DNA of 64,000 nt. It comes from Strigamia acuminata. Taxonomy: Eukaryota > Arthropoda > Chilopoda > Geophilomorpha > Linotaeniidae. Numbering within the stretch: position 1 is the first letter of the stretch; each line of letters opens with the position of its first letter. Both the position numbers and the translations under genes were made by a program. Location: positions 46,632,581 through 46,696,580 of the forward strand of contig OX442314.1 in NCBI GenBank assembly GCA_949358305.1, given 5' to 3'. Below the pieces are notes generated by a model that worked only from the letters and a program-made list of their open reading frames with translations, was not told the origin of the DNA and did no database searches. This document shows positions 11,690 through 21,967 of this stretch, piece by piece.

Positions 11690-12580
11690 CTCTCATTTTT
11701 TCCCGTTGTTGCTCACAGCATGGAGTTTTGTGAGTCTGTTGTTGAATTCTCTGTAACTACCAAAGTTTGTGTTTTTAATATGCCATTCTTATTCAATGTT
11801 TTAATTTATCTGATTTTATCACAGATTTTTTATGCATAATTCTATTCTTTTTCAGTGTTAAATGTTTATTTGTATTCATTTACCATTTACTTCTGTGTAT
11901 TTTCGTGTGTTTTCACTGAGTTTTCAGGTGCCAGTGCAGTTGGCTATGTCGTTGACATCATTTTCTCGTTTCCAGTTGACTTGCGGTGTCACTGTGAAAT
12001 TCAATGTTTTCAGTAGTAAAAATCGTTTTGGATTATTATTTTTTATTCTTATAGACTAATTCTGACCTGTATTTTCACCTGGAGTATTTAGTTTTTCGAT
12101 CTGATGCCTCGTTTTGCTGTTACGAACGATCTTCACCAGTCGTCATGGGCGTGGTCGTTTGAGATCGTTTTGTGCTGTGTGGGAGCATTTTATTCATTGT
12201 GATTATTTAAAACTGTGTTTTTATTCACGGTTGGTGTTTTGAGTAATCATTTACATTGAGAATTGTTTGAGTCACATCTTTATGGTTTAATGTGACCTGG
12301 ATTATTTGCATAATCACTGCTAGTTGTTGGCCAACCCCTGTTAATTAGTCGTTTCTTAATGTTGGCCTCTCTACATGTCTCACGTGTAAATATCCTAAAT
12401 GTTTGGTTTGCTTTATATAATATTATGTGATGCATTTTATATTGATCATGTATTTAGTTGTTTACATGTTTGGCAAGGAGTTTGTAATGCCAAACATGAT
12501 TTGTTACATTTATAAGAAATGGCCTTGAATCAGAACCTCGTCCCAACAATAATCGACTCCAACCCTACAAACCATTATAA
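11690..12580. repeat. R1-associated repeat block, first copy
   Basis: Closely matches 30800-31700 over nearly its whole length (CATGGAGTTTTGTGAGTCTG, CTTCACCAGTCGTCATG, GTTGTTGGCCAACCCCTGTT, CAAACATGATTTGTTACAT). Its last 220 bp also match 1500-1690 and 13510-13700. The T-rich sequence has chance hydrophobic frames but nothing conserved between copies. Confidence 0.78.
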
Positions 12581-12625
12581 TCTGAGAGGTGGCCAGTAAA
12601 GTAAAATTGTTCTCAATTTTTATAG

Positions 12626-12873
12626 GATATGGCCAACATAATTGCACAACCACTGGGTGAAGCTCACCATTTTTCCTTTGGGAAAGAAGTTAAGTAAGTT
12701 AAAATTTATTTTTTGTGGGATGTCCATCATGTCCAACTTGTGGCCCAACACACATTTTTAAAACATTTAATTACCGGTATATATTTTTAGGTGCAACTAT
12801 TGCAATGAGGTATTTTCTGCAGCTCATCAATTTGTGACTTGGAAAGTCGAAAGAGATCTTCATATAATTACTT
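12626..12873 (+). pseudogene. Two-exon BED-type zinc finger remnant
   Basis: A short spliced coding trace. An acceptor (TTTTTATAG) precedes ATG at 12629; the exon runs to 12693 and ends at a perfect GTAAGT donor. The next exon starts at 12791 after TATATTTTTAG and runs to a GTAAAT donor at 12874. Joining keeps the frame and yields CNYCNEVF, then AHQFVTWKVERDLH. This is a Cys-x2-Cys plus His spacing like the BED finger at the N-terminus of hAT transposases and derived genes. No downstream exon is recognisable and R1 sequence follows, so I treat it as a 5' remnant. The exon model is inferred from sequence alone. Confidence 0.5.
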
Positions 12874-13041
12874 GTAAATTTGGTAGCGATTTTTTAGTTG
12901 TACGTTTTTCAAAGTTTCTAAAAAAAAATACGTACATTTTTTAAATTTTTTAAATTTCTTAATTTTTTTTTTTTTTTTTTTTTTTAAGGTTGGTTTTTAG
13001 TACTGCCGGCGTTCATCGACGTTTACGAAGCGTCTAAAAAT

Positions 13042-13879
13042 GAAATAGAGAATGAAGAAGTATGTCCATCAGAAACAGCTTCAAATCCCATTCTGAAATC
13101 TCCACCCTTTTAACATATGCATTTGTTATTCTAAAATAAATGATTTTGTTTTTCTTATAGCTGGACACTTTCTACTATTATGACGAGATGATGTTAGAAA
13201 AATTTGTAATAAAGTTTCATTATATGTTTTTAACTGTTTCCATTACGAAAACACAGGGACCTCATATCACCCTGGGTGGTTTAGGGCTCACCAATTTAAA
13301 ACCTCGTCTGTGCAGGGAAGGGCTTGGGCAGATCCGCTTATAAGTGGAAGAGTGCGGCCACAGTACAGCCATGCAAGTTCTGCAGTTTTGCAGATTAATG
13401 GAGCCGTAATGAAATCTATCATATGAAGCAAAGCGTCTCTTGGAAATGAACTTCCTTAAGTCAATTAGAAAGAGAAAGGGGGTCTTCAAAAAGAGTGAAC
13501 TCTCTTCCTAGTAATGCACCTGTGGCCTCTCTACATGTCTCATTGGTGTTTAAATATCTTAAGTGTTTGGTTTGCTTTATATAACATTGTTATGCATTTT
13601 ATATCATGTATTTAGTTGTTTACATGTTTGGCAAAGAGTTTGTAATACCAAACATGATTTGTTACATTTATAAGAAATGGCCTCGAATCAGAACATCGTC
13701 CCTACAATAACCGACTCCAAGCCCACAACCATTACATAAAGTCGTCGACTTAAATGGGCACTGGACCGAATATTAATGCAACATATTACACATTTGTATT
13801 ATTATTTACTTATGTGAATTGTTTGTTACCTTTGTTAAACATTATTATGATGCACCATGTTTGAAAAATTTGTAATAAA
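13042..13879. repeat. R1 dispersed repeat, copy C, middle
   Basis: Matches 975-1807 of copy A with scattered substitutions and a roughly 40-bp deletion near 13290. A T run precedes it at 12962-12985. It leads directly into the second gag relic. Confidence 0.8.
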
Positions 13880-14269
13880 GTTTTATTATATGTTTGGCCA
13901 GTCGTCCCGCCGTTATGCGCGTCCTTTTGGCCTGAAAGTCGAAATGCAACCTAAATTTGACATGAATAAAGGCGCGTATAATGAGGTTGATTTATACCTG
14001 ATGCAATTACAGGCCCACTTTATAACAACTGGTACCCCAGAACAACTTTATCTCAAGTAGTGCCGCAAGCAATAAGTCGTGACAAGTTAGACTTGTTTGT
14101 GGATTTGGATCCTAAGCCAGTTACTTGGAGTAATTTTGAACAAATTTTCAAAGAGGCGTTTTCTCCGACGATTGCAGAAGCAACTGTGAATCTGGCGGAG
14201 AAGCGACAAGCATCAAGCAGACAGGCAACAATGAGATTCAACTGCCAAGTTCTTGCGTTAGACTCGTAG
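13880..14269 (+). pseudogene. Degenerate Ty3-type gag fragment in R1 copy C
   Basis: Second copy of the relic at 1808-2187. It has KFDMNKGAYNEVDLYL and HFITTGTPEQ in one frame up to TAG at 14058-14060, then LDLFVDLDPKPVTWSNFEQ and AEATVNLAEKRQ in another frame. It shares the frameshift position with copy A but has TAG where copy A has TAA. Distant similarity to the gag at 34923-37034 identifies the source family as Ty3-type. Confidence 0.75.
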
Positions 14270-15986
14270 ATATCGCCAGAAAATGTGGATAGTTGAGGAT
14301 GACCAGAAGTGTAATATTGCTTGTGATGGTTGGGACCTTGTAACAAGGTCATCGCACAATGGAATAATCAAGCTTCAATCGTTACTTGGGCACCTTATTC
14401 CCCCAATTTAAACCCCAAAGAAAATGTTTTGAAGCTTATTACAACATGAAGAATTAAAGCCTGCCATTATTGCTAAATGGAGTGCAATTGAACTAAATAT
14501 GTTTCTAAAATTTGTATCACAGGGAAGATTATTTATCATTTCTGAACAGCAAAGTTATAATTTGTTCAATTCAATTATTTTCTTGTTCAAATGGAGTGAT
14601 AAGAAATAAAATTAATTTGTTTGCTTATGTTCAAAGCTTGTTGAGCAGCTGTTGTGGACACCCCAGGTACCCTCCACAGATAGTTAATTATTTTATGTTG
14701 TGTGCAAATCATACGGGTTTGGCGAGGGCGTTCAATACACACGGACGTTGCAAAATTGAGAGCACCCAGTCAGATAGACATTTCAAGCATATATTTTAGA
14801 AGAGAGCAGCAGTTCTTGTCCTAGATAGGCAAATTTAGAGATGAATAACATGTATAGATGCTGTTTAAACGATTTTAGCACTGCTGAGCCAACACGTCTA
14901 TTATGCAAAAACGGGCAAAGAAATTTAGACGGCCAGGACGATATTCTAATTGCGACACATATTACAAGACTGCATTCTAATATACGAGCCCCAAATTTCC
15001 AGTATAACCACAATCTAACAAAGACATTTCAATTTTAGAATTGGAAAAAATGTCTTAAGTTATCAACTCTACACAAGAAATTAATGAAAATTGAGTGAAA
15101 ATAAACTTTTTTTAAAAAAAAGAAATCATCCATAGCCAAAATGAGAATAAAATAATACCAGCATGAAAGCTCAAATAAAATCTCAAATGCTACAATTTTC
15201 TATTGTGATAAGATTATTTCTAGAAGAGCAAAATGCATTTTTTTTTTAAATCTGCACATATCAATTTTAATCAAATTGGGGATCATGGGGAATGCACGTA
15301 TTCGAATGCAGGCTTACAACACCAAATGATTTGTCAGTGAATGCTACACTCACTAATTCGAATGCACAACACCCAAAAGTTTTGTCACTATTATCCCAGA
15401 ATAAATGAATAAACAGGAAGAAATCTTAACGGAATCAAACCATCGTACAAAATCCTATCTTAATCCAGTTCCTTGGTTACGAGTGGATACAATTCTTAAT
15501 AAATACGATCGAAAAACAACGATAATTCTGAAAATTAACGAACACGAAAAAATGCATTCGAGAAAAAACACAAGACGAAAATGGCGTGCGAAATGACACT
15601 TTCTACCATAAAGAAATATTAACTCGAATCAAACCATCGACTCGCAATCAAGCCGTAATCAAGTACCTCGGTTATTCATTCATTATATACTGCATAAATA
15701 CGACAAAAATACCACGGGAAATTGCGACAAATATCGAAACGAAAATGCTTCGATGCGAGAAGAAACAACGGCTGGAAACGACGAGCGAAATGGAGGAAGA
15801 AACACGTGATTGCTGCTCATTGCTGCTATTGGTTGGAATCAAGCTAGGAAATTGCGTCATTCTCCCTGTTCCCTCCAGAGCGGCGCTGCGACTCGGTGAG
15901 AGGGAATTTTGAATTTCGATACTGATAAATGACAAATTAGAATGTGAAAGTCATTCCGGCTCACCCTGTATGAATATAAATATAGT
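14270..15986. repeat. R1 dispersed repeat, copy C, tail, up to SRPK 3' flank
   Basis: Collinear with 3640-5640 (copy A) and 61090-61690 (copy D), with a jump at about 14336 where the region corresponding to 2440-4090 is missing. The last 400 bp (15590-15986) match 5240-5640 closely and form the downstream flank of the SRPK gene. No gene is called; an 87-codon minus frame present in both copies is discussed among the rejected items. Confidence 0.75.
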
Positions 15987-17153
15987 TTACCGAAGCCATT
16001 CATGTTCGAGACATTCTTTCGCCGAAGACCGAACATTCGGATCAAGTGCTAACATGGGAAGTAAAAAGTCGACAAACTGTCGCGTCTCAACAGCATCCCA
16101 ATTGTACACCTCACTCAGCCATTGATCAAGTTTGAACGATTTGATATGAGGAAAGTGCCGAAGTTGACCTTCTCCAGTGAAAAATGTTCGAGAATATCCG
16201 TTACAGTAGGCCATCGGTTTTGGTATACCACCCAGCAATTCTACCATCGACGCCAGATGATTCTCATCGTCCGACAGAAAATTATTTTCAAAATTGGGTG
16301 GAAATAGATAATCACCGGTCGCCAATTCAAACGCCATGCACGCCGTGCTCCAAATGTCAGCGGAGGTGCCATAACCAACTCCCAGTATGACTTCGGGAGA
16401 GCGATAACACCGTGTCTGGATGAGGTCGGAAAAGTGGTGCTCCACCCAACACGCATTTCCAAGATCGGCGATAGTAACCGGTAATTCAAATGGATCGTCA
16501 CAATTACAATTCTTACTTACATTTACACACACGTTTTCGGGTTTAATGTCCGTGTGAATCATCTTACAAGTCGTGTGCAAGAAGTCTAAGGATTCCAGCA
16601 CCTGCCTTACGATGCTTTTGACATTTCCCAATGCAATTCCTTTATGTCCCGACTCAACGATCGGTTGTAAGAGATTTTCCCCTAAAACGTCGAACACCAT
16701 GCAAACGTGCACGCCGTTCACACCGGAAATGAAAAAATGGTCGAGTAAATGGACGACTTTGCGATTTTCAGGCGAATCGTGATATCGGGCGCATTCTAGC
16801 ATGTCAATCTCTGTCATCGCTGCTTTCGTGACTTCGTACGCACTTCTGAGTATCTTCAATGCTTTAAACCGCTCGTCGAGTTGATCCCAGGCCAGCCAGA
16901 CAGTGGAGAAGTGACCCCATCCGAGTTTGCGAACAATCGTGTATCTATTATCGTACGTTTCATCAATTTTCACCGGATGGTAACCGCCCACGCAGTAAGA
17001 GTCTTGGTCTTCCTGTTCCTCGACATCGGAGAAATGAATGTCATCGGTCGGTTCAGGCGTTTCGAAGTGGTACGACTCTGTGAAATGAGATGCCGTCTGC
17101 TGTTTGTCTTTAGCGTCGATTAATTCTTGCAACCAAACGATTTTTGTTTTCAT
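15987..17153 (-). CDS. SRPK-family serine/arginine-protein kinase, intronless
   Basis: A 388-aa protein with a complete kinase fold of the SRPK family, which phosphorylates SR splicing factors at serine-arginine repeats. Visible landmarks are YHPVKIDETYDNRYTIVRKL at the start of the domain, the glycine loop LGWGHFSTVWLA, the ALKIL lysine, the catalytic loop MIHTDIKPENV, the SRPK-typical DLGNACW in place of DFG, the activation segment TRCYRSPEVILG and a C-terminal LEHEWL. Animal SRPKs are usually 500-800 aa with a long spacer between the kinase lobes. Here the spacer is reduced to about a dozen residues (KNCNCDDPFELP) and the N-terminal tail is short. No intron or stop interrupts it, and a TATA box lies upstream. 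It may be a retrocopy or a compact paralogue. A 3' fragment of it is repeated at 5640-5805. Confidence 0.93.
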   Translation of the reverse strand: MKTKIVWLQELIDAKDKQQTASHFTESYHFETPEPTDDIHFSDVEEQEDQDSYCVGGYHPVKIDETYDNRYTIVRKLGWGHFSTVWLAWDQLDERFKALKILRSAYEVTKAAMTEIDMLECARYHDSPENRKVVHLLDHFFISGVNGVHVCMVFDVLGENLLQPIVESGHKGIALGNVKSIVRQVLESLDFLHTTCKMIHTDIKPENVCVNVSKNCNCDDPFELPVTIADLGNACWVEHHFSDLIQTRCYRSPEVILGVGYGTSADIWSTACMAFELATGDYLFPPNFENNFLSDDENHLASMVELLGGIPKPMAYCNGYSRTFFTGEGQLRHFPHIKSFKLDQWLSEVYNWDAVETRQFVDFLLPMLALDPNVRSSAKECLEHEWLR

Positions 17154-17214
17154 TTTAATTCTGATTTTGAGATGTAGATCTTGCTAGTGACAGTTTACTC
17201 GAGAGAAGATGGAA

Positions 17215-17251
17215 GATATAATATGATTTTCTCGTCTCGAGCACTTATATA
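17215..17251 (-). promoter_or_regulatory. TATA-type promoter of the SRPK-like gene
   Basis: On the minus strand TATATAAG (17244-17251) lies about 90 bases before the start codon, so transcription would begin near 17215-17220 and give a 5' leader of about 65 bases. Two CTCGAG-containing palindromes lie between the box and the start codon. This is a sequence-only call. Confidence 0.5.
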
Positions 17252-17259
17252 TGACATTA

Positions 17260-17345
17260 GATTGCGAAACGTCGGGTTAACGTACACCAACTGCATATAC
17301 GGTACGAAACGTTAACGTACCGTATACGTATCGTAGCGTATACGT
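17260..17345. repeat. Palindrome-rich GTTAACG/CGTATACG patch
   Basis: Dense short palindromes (GTTAACGTAC, CGTATACG, GTATACGTTAC) lie just upstream of the SRPK promoter. The style resembles the subterminal repeats of the MITE at 2882-3638, but no matching inverted ends or target duplication were found. Confidence 0.45.
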
Positions 17346-17456
17346 TACTAGCATGTGGTCGCTGGACCTTTTAGACTGGATATGAACTCCATGTAGACCA
17401 CAAAACACATTTAAATTCAAAATTTGTTTGATTTTGAAGTGTATTTTGTTTGTTAA

Positions 17457-17768
17457 ATGAATACAAAAGTAACAAAATTGTTGATGTTTGAAAGTACACT
17501 TAAAACAGTTGAAAATTCGACAAAAAAATACTCGAAAATACTCGAAAATACTCTTGATCATGTGGCTTTGCACGAAACAATATTTGCAAATGCTGATGCT
17601 GGCTTAAAAGTTGACCCAGAGTTTGTGATAGAGACACTAGTTACTTCTTCTGCTGAATCTGCATACATTGTGTGTTTTTCTTTTTTGTCTTTTATTAATA
17701 AATTGTTTTGTTTTGTTTTTTTTGAGACTGTGTTGTATGAAGTGGAAAATGATGTACAAATGTCATAA
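17457..17768 (+). CDS. Hypothetical 103-aa ORF, doubtful
   Basis: An open frame from ATG to TAA between the SRPK promoter and the Harbinger remnant. The first 75 residues have mixed composition (KVTKLLMFESTLK, LDHVALHETIFANADAGLK, DPEFVIETLVTSSAES); the tail becomes a T-run-derived hydrophobic stretch. I recognise no family. It could be the last exon of a lost gene or a second Harbinger-encoded protein, but no splice evidence supports either. Confidence 0.25.
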   Translation: MNTKVTKLLMFESTLKTVENSTKKYSKILENTLDHVALHETIFANADAGLKVDPEFVIETLVTSSAESAYIVCFSFLSFINKLFCFVFFETVLYEVENDVQMS

Positions 17769-17828
17769 ATATTTCATTTAAACTTTAATAAATTGAAGTC
17801 TGCTTACAATAATAATATTTATTTATAT

Positions 17829-18960
17829 TTATGTTGAGCAAGTGACATATTCTGTTTGCCATGAAACAGTACCTACTTCACAAAAGTATTGAGCAATGTT
17901 ATCACGCATTTGACCAGCAGTTTGACGGTATCTATTACTTCCAACCTTTCCCAAATTTTCTAATCCAGTCTCCGCACATGTGTTTTCCCTCCATTGCCCG
18001 GGAATTAAATTCCCTGAATCTTCAGAATCAGCCAGCCCAATTGCATTGTATGAGCGATTGTGCAGTGGAACACCAAGTTCATCAGTCATTAAAAAATTGT
18101 GTAAGCAAATACAGGCTTTGGTGATAGCATCAACAGTCTTAACATTTGCTTTTATGGGTCGACGAAAAATTCGCCACCTTGCAGCTAAAATGCCAAAACA
18201 ATTTTCACTGGTTCGTCTTGCTCTACTCAATCGTTAATTAAAAATTCTTTTTGTAACTGACAAATTTCTTCCTGGATAAAGCCGCATCATGCAATCTTTC
18301 AATGGAAATGCTTCATCCGCTACAATTACGTACGGATAAAGAACATTTGAAGCAGGCAGAAAAGATTTTTCTGGCAACAGCAATGCTGAATTCTCGAAGT
18401 ATTGTCCAATTGTAGATGATGATAACACACCACCATCACTTCGGCTCCCACAGCTTCCAATATCCACCATTGTGAATCGATAATTAGCATCACAAATAGC
18501 TAATAAAATTATACTGAATGAACCTTTGTAATTGTAAAACATTGAGCCAGATTTAGTTGGACAATCAATAATAATGTGCTTGCCATCAATGGCTCCTTTG
18601 CAGTGAGGGAAATTCCATTATTTTCAAAGTCATTACTGATTTCAAGCCATTTTTCTTTGGTTTTTGGATGCTCGAGGTATTTAGGGGCCAACACCAACCA
18701 CAGAGCATTACATGTTTCAGAAATAATTGATGCAACAGTTGATTTTCTAAGTCAAAATGCATATGCCAAACTAGCTTGCATGTCACCACTAGATAAAGAT
18801 AAGTAATTGAAATGATTAAAAAAAATTAGAGTTAAGAATTTATTTTTCAAGTTCTATTTGATTTTACTACTGAATCGTTACTGCAACTCTTTCTTCTACA
18901 CTTATTGCATCACGAAACGTTGTATTTCTCCGCTGAATGTGAGGCTGCACTACCTGCACA
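17829..18960 (-). pseudogene. PIF/Harbinger transposase, decayed
   Basis: Read on the minus strand, three consecutive frames carry the DDE_4-type transposase in order. They are AISVEERVAV near 18900 (likely an upstream exon); VLAPKYLEHPKTKEKW at about 18690-18640; and YKGSFSIILLAICDANY, SDGGV and YVIVADEAFPLKDCMMRLYP at 18530-18260. Then comes SRARRTSENCFGILAARWR at 18230-18170, and CLHNFLM. A probable 3' splice site (TTATCTAG) precedes the segment at about 18792. Frameshifts near 18600 and 18235 break the frame, so it is a dead copy. No terminal inverted repeats could be assigned. Confidence 0.85.
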
Positions 18961-18990
18961 ATTAGTTTTTTATATTTACTTGTTTCATTT

Positions 18991-20383
18991 AAGTCACGTG
19001 ATTAAGGGGAGAAAACTCCCTAAGCATATTGCACCCCAATTTGGCTGGGGTGAAGCTGTTTGTTGCACCAAAACAAGCTAATTGCGCAAATTTACTGTGC
19101 CTATCTGAAGTGTGCCAAGTCAGCAAGTGCAGAATTGCCACACTTTTGCACCAAATTAAGCACACTTAGTCTCGTTGACGTGTCCGAGACTCACCATCGC
19201 CGACAGAGCAAACCACTGCCTGTGAACCATCGCCATTGATGTAAGTCATCGAGAGCTACTCCGGAGCTTACAGTTGTTGCAGATCAGCGAAGAAAAACTG
19301 ACTCTAGATACGCAATTTTAGTTGTAGAAATTTAAATTGTTATTTGTTTTTAAAGTAGTTAATTGATTTGCAGTATTTGCCTCTGTGCACAAAGCAGTTG
19401 TTAGCTGTTCATCTTTTGTTTTGTTTTAAGACAGGATGCTGTGCAGGAGCTAGTTTCTTTGTTTACTTTTCTCATTGGCCACTTCAAATAGGCCTACTAT
19501 GCTGCGATCCGGGTTTTTATCCACTTAATTTCTAATAAATTAAGCAGAAACCGCAGGTGAATGCTATAAAAGACTTACAATCGGCGGCCTTAAATTATCT
19601 AGGGGTTAAGTTTAAGGAAAGAAATAAAAAGACAGTTTTTCGTATAAAAATCACAATAAATTATATTTATTCGGTTTATTAATTACAATGACTAGATAAA
19701 ATTATGAAATAATATGAGAGCGACAAGTCGCGTAATAATGAGCGGGAAATAACAATGGAAGGGCTTGCAACGACTGTTGCAAGCTACAAAGCGTCAGAAA
19801 TGGCGCTTAAACAACACACAGTTGCTAGGAAAATATCCTTGTTCTTTTCCTATCGACACTCACGTACGATGGTCCTTTTGACGATGGTTCACGTGAGTCT
19901 ACTGCTCGGCGTGCGACAGCTCGGAGGCGGTGGTTGACGGCGGGCAGGCTTCCGTTTCTCGTCCGATGGCGGTGGCTGACGTTCGCGCGACAGCGACGGC
20001 GATGGTTCACGGAACACGGGAACTTCTTCTTCTCGTTTGCTGGAATTAGCGACGGCTAATTCAAGCAGGATAGCTGGCTTTGTATGTTTTACAAAGCAAG
20101 CTGGTGAAACTTAACGGTTACACGGTCCACTATCAATACTTTTTGTCAGGAGCAGAAAAGCAGTGATGTTTGTGGTTTGTGTATTTTGTCAAGAGTCCCG
20201 ATTTGAGCCAAGGCGCGAGCCCAGCACGCTTCAATATTGCGCAGAAAACCTGCGCACTTAGCTCAAATGGGTGCAACTAGTGGTTATTACACCATAACGG
20301 TTAATAACCGTCTTCACCCCGGACAACCTGGGGTGATATGTGCCTAGAGAGGATTTCTCCCCTCGGTCACATGATCTGACTTG
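18991..20383. repeat. Long imperfect inverted repeat (foldback-like element)
   Basis: The left arm 18991-19130 (AAGTCACGTGATTAAGGGGA, CACCCCAATTTGGCTGGGGTG, TGCGCAAATTTACTGTGC) is repeated in reverse complement at about 20217-20383 (TCTCCCCTCGGTCACATGAT, CACCCCGGACAACCTGGGG, TTGCGCAGAAAACCTGCGCA). The right arm has an extra block of about 30 bp containing its own palindrome GGTTATT..AATAACC. Inner sequence also shows weaker inverted similarity (GTGAACCATCGCC near 19225 and its complement near 19998). The 1.1-kb centre has no recognisable transposase, so this is a non-autonomous or foldback element. Target duplication was not resolved. Confidence 0.6.
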
Positions 20384-20405
20384 GCGTGCGCCACAGTCAA
20401 ATTAA

Positions 20406-21018
20406 TTAGAAGACAATTAATTTCATCTTCTAAGTTGGTGAAATGCATTGAGATCACCAGAACTATTTGCTGTGTTCTCTGGTTATTTGTGCCATTTTAA
20501 CCTCGACTGATGTAATGTAAGTTCTTGTGCTTGGTTCTAAGTATTTGTGTATGCTCAGGTTTTTAATTTGAACATTGCTATTCTGTAAATGTATTTATTA
20601 TTCTTTCAAAGAGCCATGTACTATGGAAGCACATAGGAAAAAGCAACTTTTGTTTTCATTTTTATTTTATTATGGTATTTGTTACAAACAATCGGTTGCT
20701 GTCACACGCTGGTGAACCTTTATTGTTATCGTTAGATTTTCTCAAAACTTTGAAGAGTAAACATCTCTTATTTCTTTTTCCTTCGTCGTCTTTTCTCTGC
20801 TCACAATAATGAGTGAGTAGACACACAACAATCCTTTCCAAACAGAATTGTGGGATGGGACCGCCATGTTTGCCACAATGGCGACTGCCTCTTTGGATCT
20901 GAGGATTCTTTCAGCAACAGCAGCTCTGGATGGCAATCTTTTCTACCTCAGTTAAGCATTTCCACTAAACAATCAGAAGGCAGCTGTTGAGCTGCAACTG
21001 TGCTCTTCTCCAACATCA
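20406..21018. other. Unassigned stretch before the Tc1 relic
   Basis: Probably includes the remains of the 5' half of the Tc1 element, but no transposase motif, HTH or terminal repeat can be read. An open minus frame at 20742-20936 has no family signature. Confidence 0.35.
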
Positions 21019-21189
21019 GTGATTTTCAGTGATGGGAAGAAGTGGAAACTTGATGGACCTGATGGTTTAGCTTATTATTGGCATAATCTTCGAAAGAAAC
21101 CACGGACCTTTCTCACTCGCCAACAGGGTGGAGGATCAGTGATGGTGTGGGGAGCCTTTTGCCTTCAAAAGAAGAAGTTGTTTAGCATT
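21019..21189 (+). pseudogene. Tc1/mariner transposase, left fragment
   Basis: Encodes the middle of a Tc1-type DDE transposase: IFSDGKKWKLDGPDGLAYYW, containing the catalytic Asp of the FSDE/FSDG box, then GGGSVMVWGAFC. The N-terminal HTH half is missing upstream. The frame is cut at 21189 by the copia element; the rest resumes after 28604. Bases 21144-21189 are present again as 28605-28650. Confidence 0.88.
21144..21189. repeat. 46-bp direct duplication, left copy
   Basis: Starts GGTGTGGGGAGCC, ends GTTTAGCATT, and abuts the left LTR. It is identical to 28605-28650 on the other side of the copia element. See the finding on the unusual length. Confidence 0.95.
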
Positions 21190-21749
21190 TGGAGCAGAGG
21201 AAAGCAGCGCAAATTCGACGTGTGTCGAGTGTGGAAGCGTATTTCTGGGGGCGTCGTGTCTCTGACACGAACGTAAATGCGACGTGACCGCGAATTCGCC
21301 TAACGACGTGCGCGCGGTGTAAGACCGCTTATAAGCGCTTGACAACAACACTTAATGTGTTCTAATGACAAAGACAACTGTCTAAAACAACAATACATTT
21401 AATAAAGGAATGAAATCTTACAAATTGGCTCCTTTTCAGAGTTAGAAAACAGGTTATGCACACACCCGTGTGCGTGGCCATCTTGGATGATGAAAAAAAA
21501 ACATAAGTGACACCTTGTGTCAGAATTAAGCATTATACAAGGTAAAAACTCGGGAAAACATAAGATTAGACTAAATAATGCATGATACCTCATGCTTAAA
21601 CTTGTAAACAAAGATAAATGTCGGAATAATCTCAAATAAGACCAGAAAAAGGATAATAATCATAAATACATCGAGATAGCAACAAAAGAAATAATCAAAT
21701 GTGATCCTATATCACATCGACACATTATTTGGGTTTCTCAAAACCAACA
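21190..21749 (-). repeat. copia 3' LTR
   Basis: 560 bp; identical as far as compared to 28045-28604 (constant offset 6855). On the minus strand it runs from TGTTGG to CTGCTCCA. Confidence 0.95.
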
Positions 21750-21967
21750 ATTCCCCCTTTCGATGGAAATAGGATCAGGGGAAGTTATGAACGGATACTG
21801 GAATTACAGTGTATACGAGATAAAACAGAAAATAATAAAGTCGAATCATCGAGCCGGGTACTATAATTGAAGAACGCTACGTAAGCCCGAATATTCCCAC
21901 TGGAACTCGATGATCCTCACAATTGGGAATAAGAAATAAAGAAAGTCACAATAAAGTCACGTTGAAA

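Noticed and set aside
20742-21018. N-terminal HTH half of the Tc1 transposase
   Set aside because: No frame upstream of 21019 reads as a Tc1 helix-turn-helix; that half is lost or too decayed to see.
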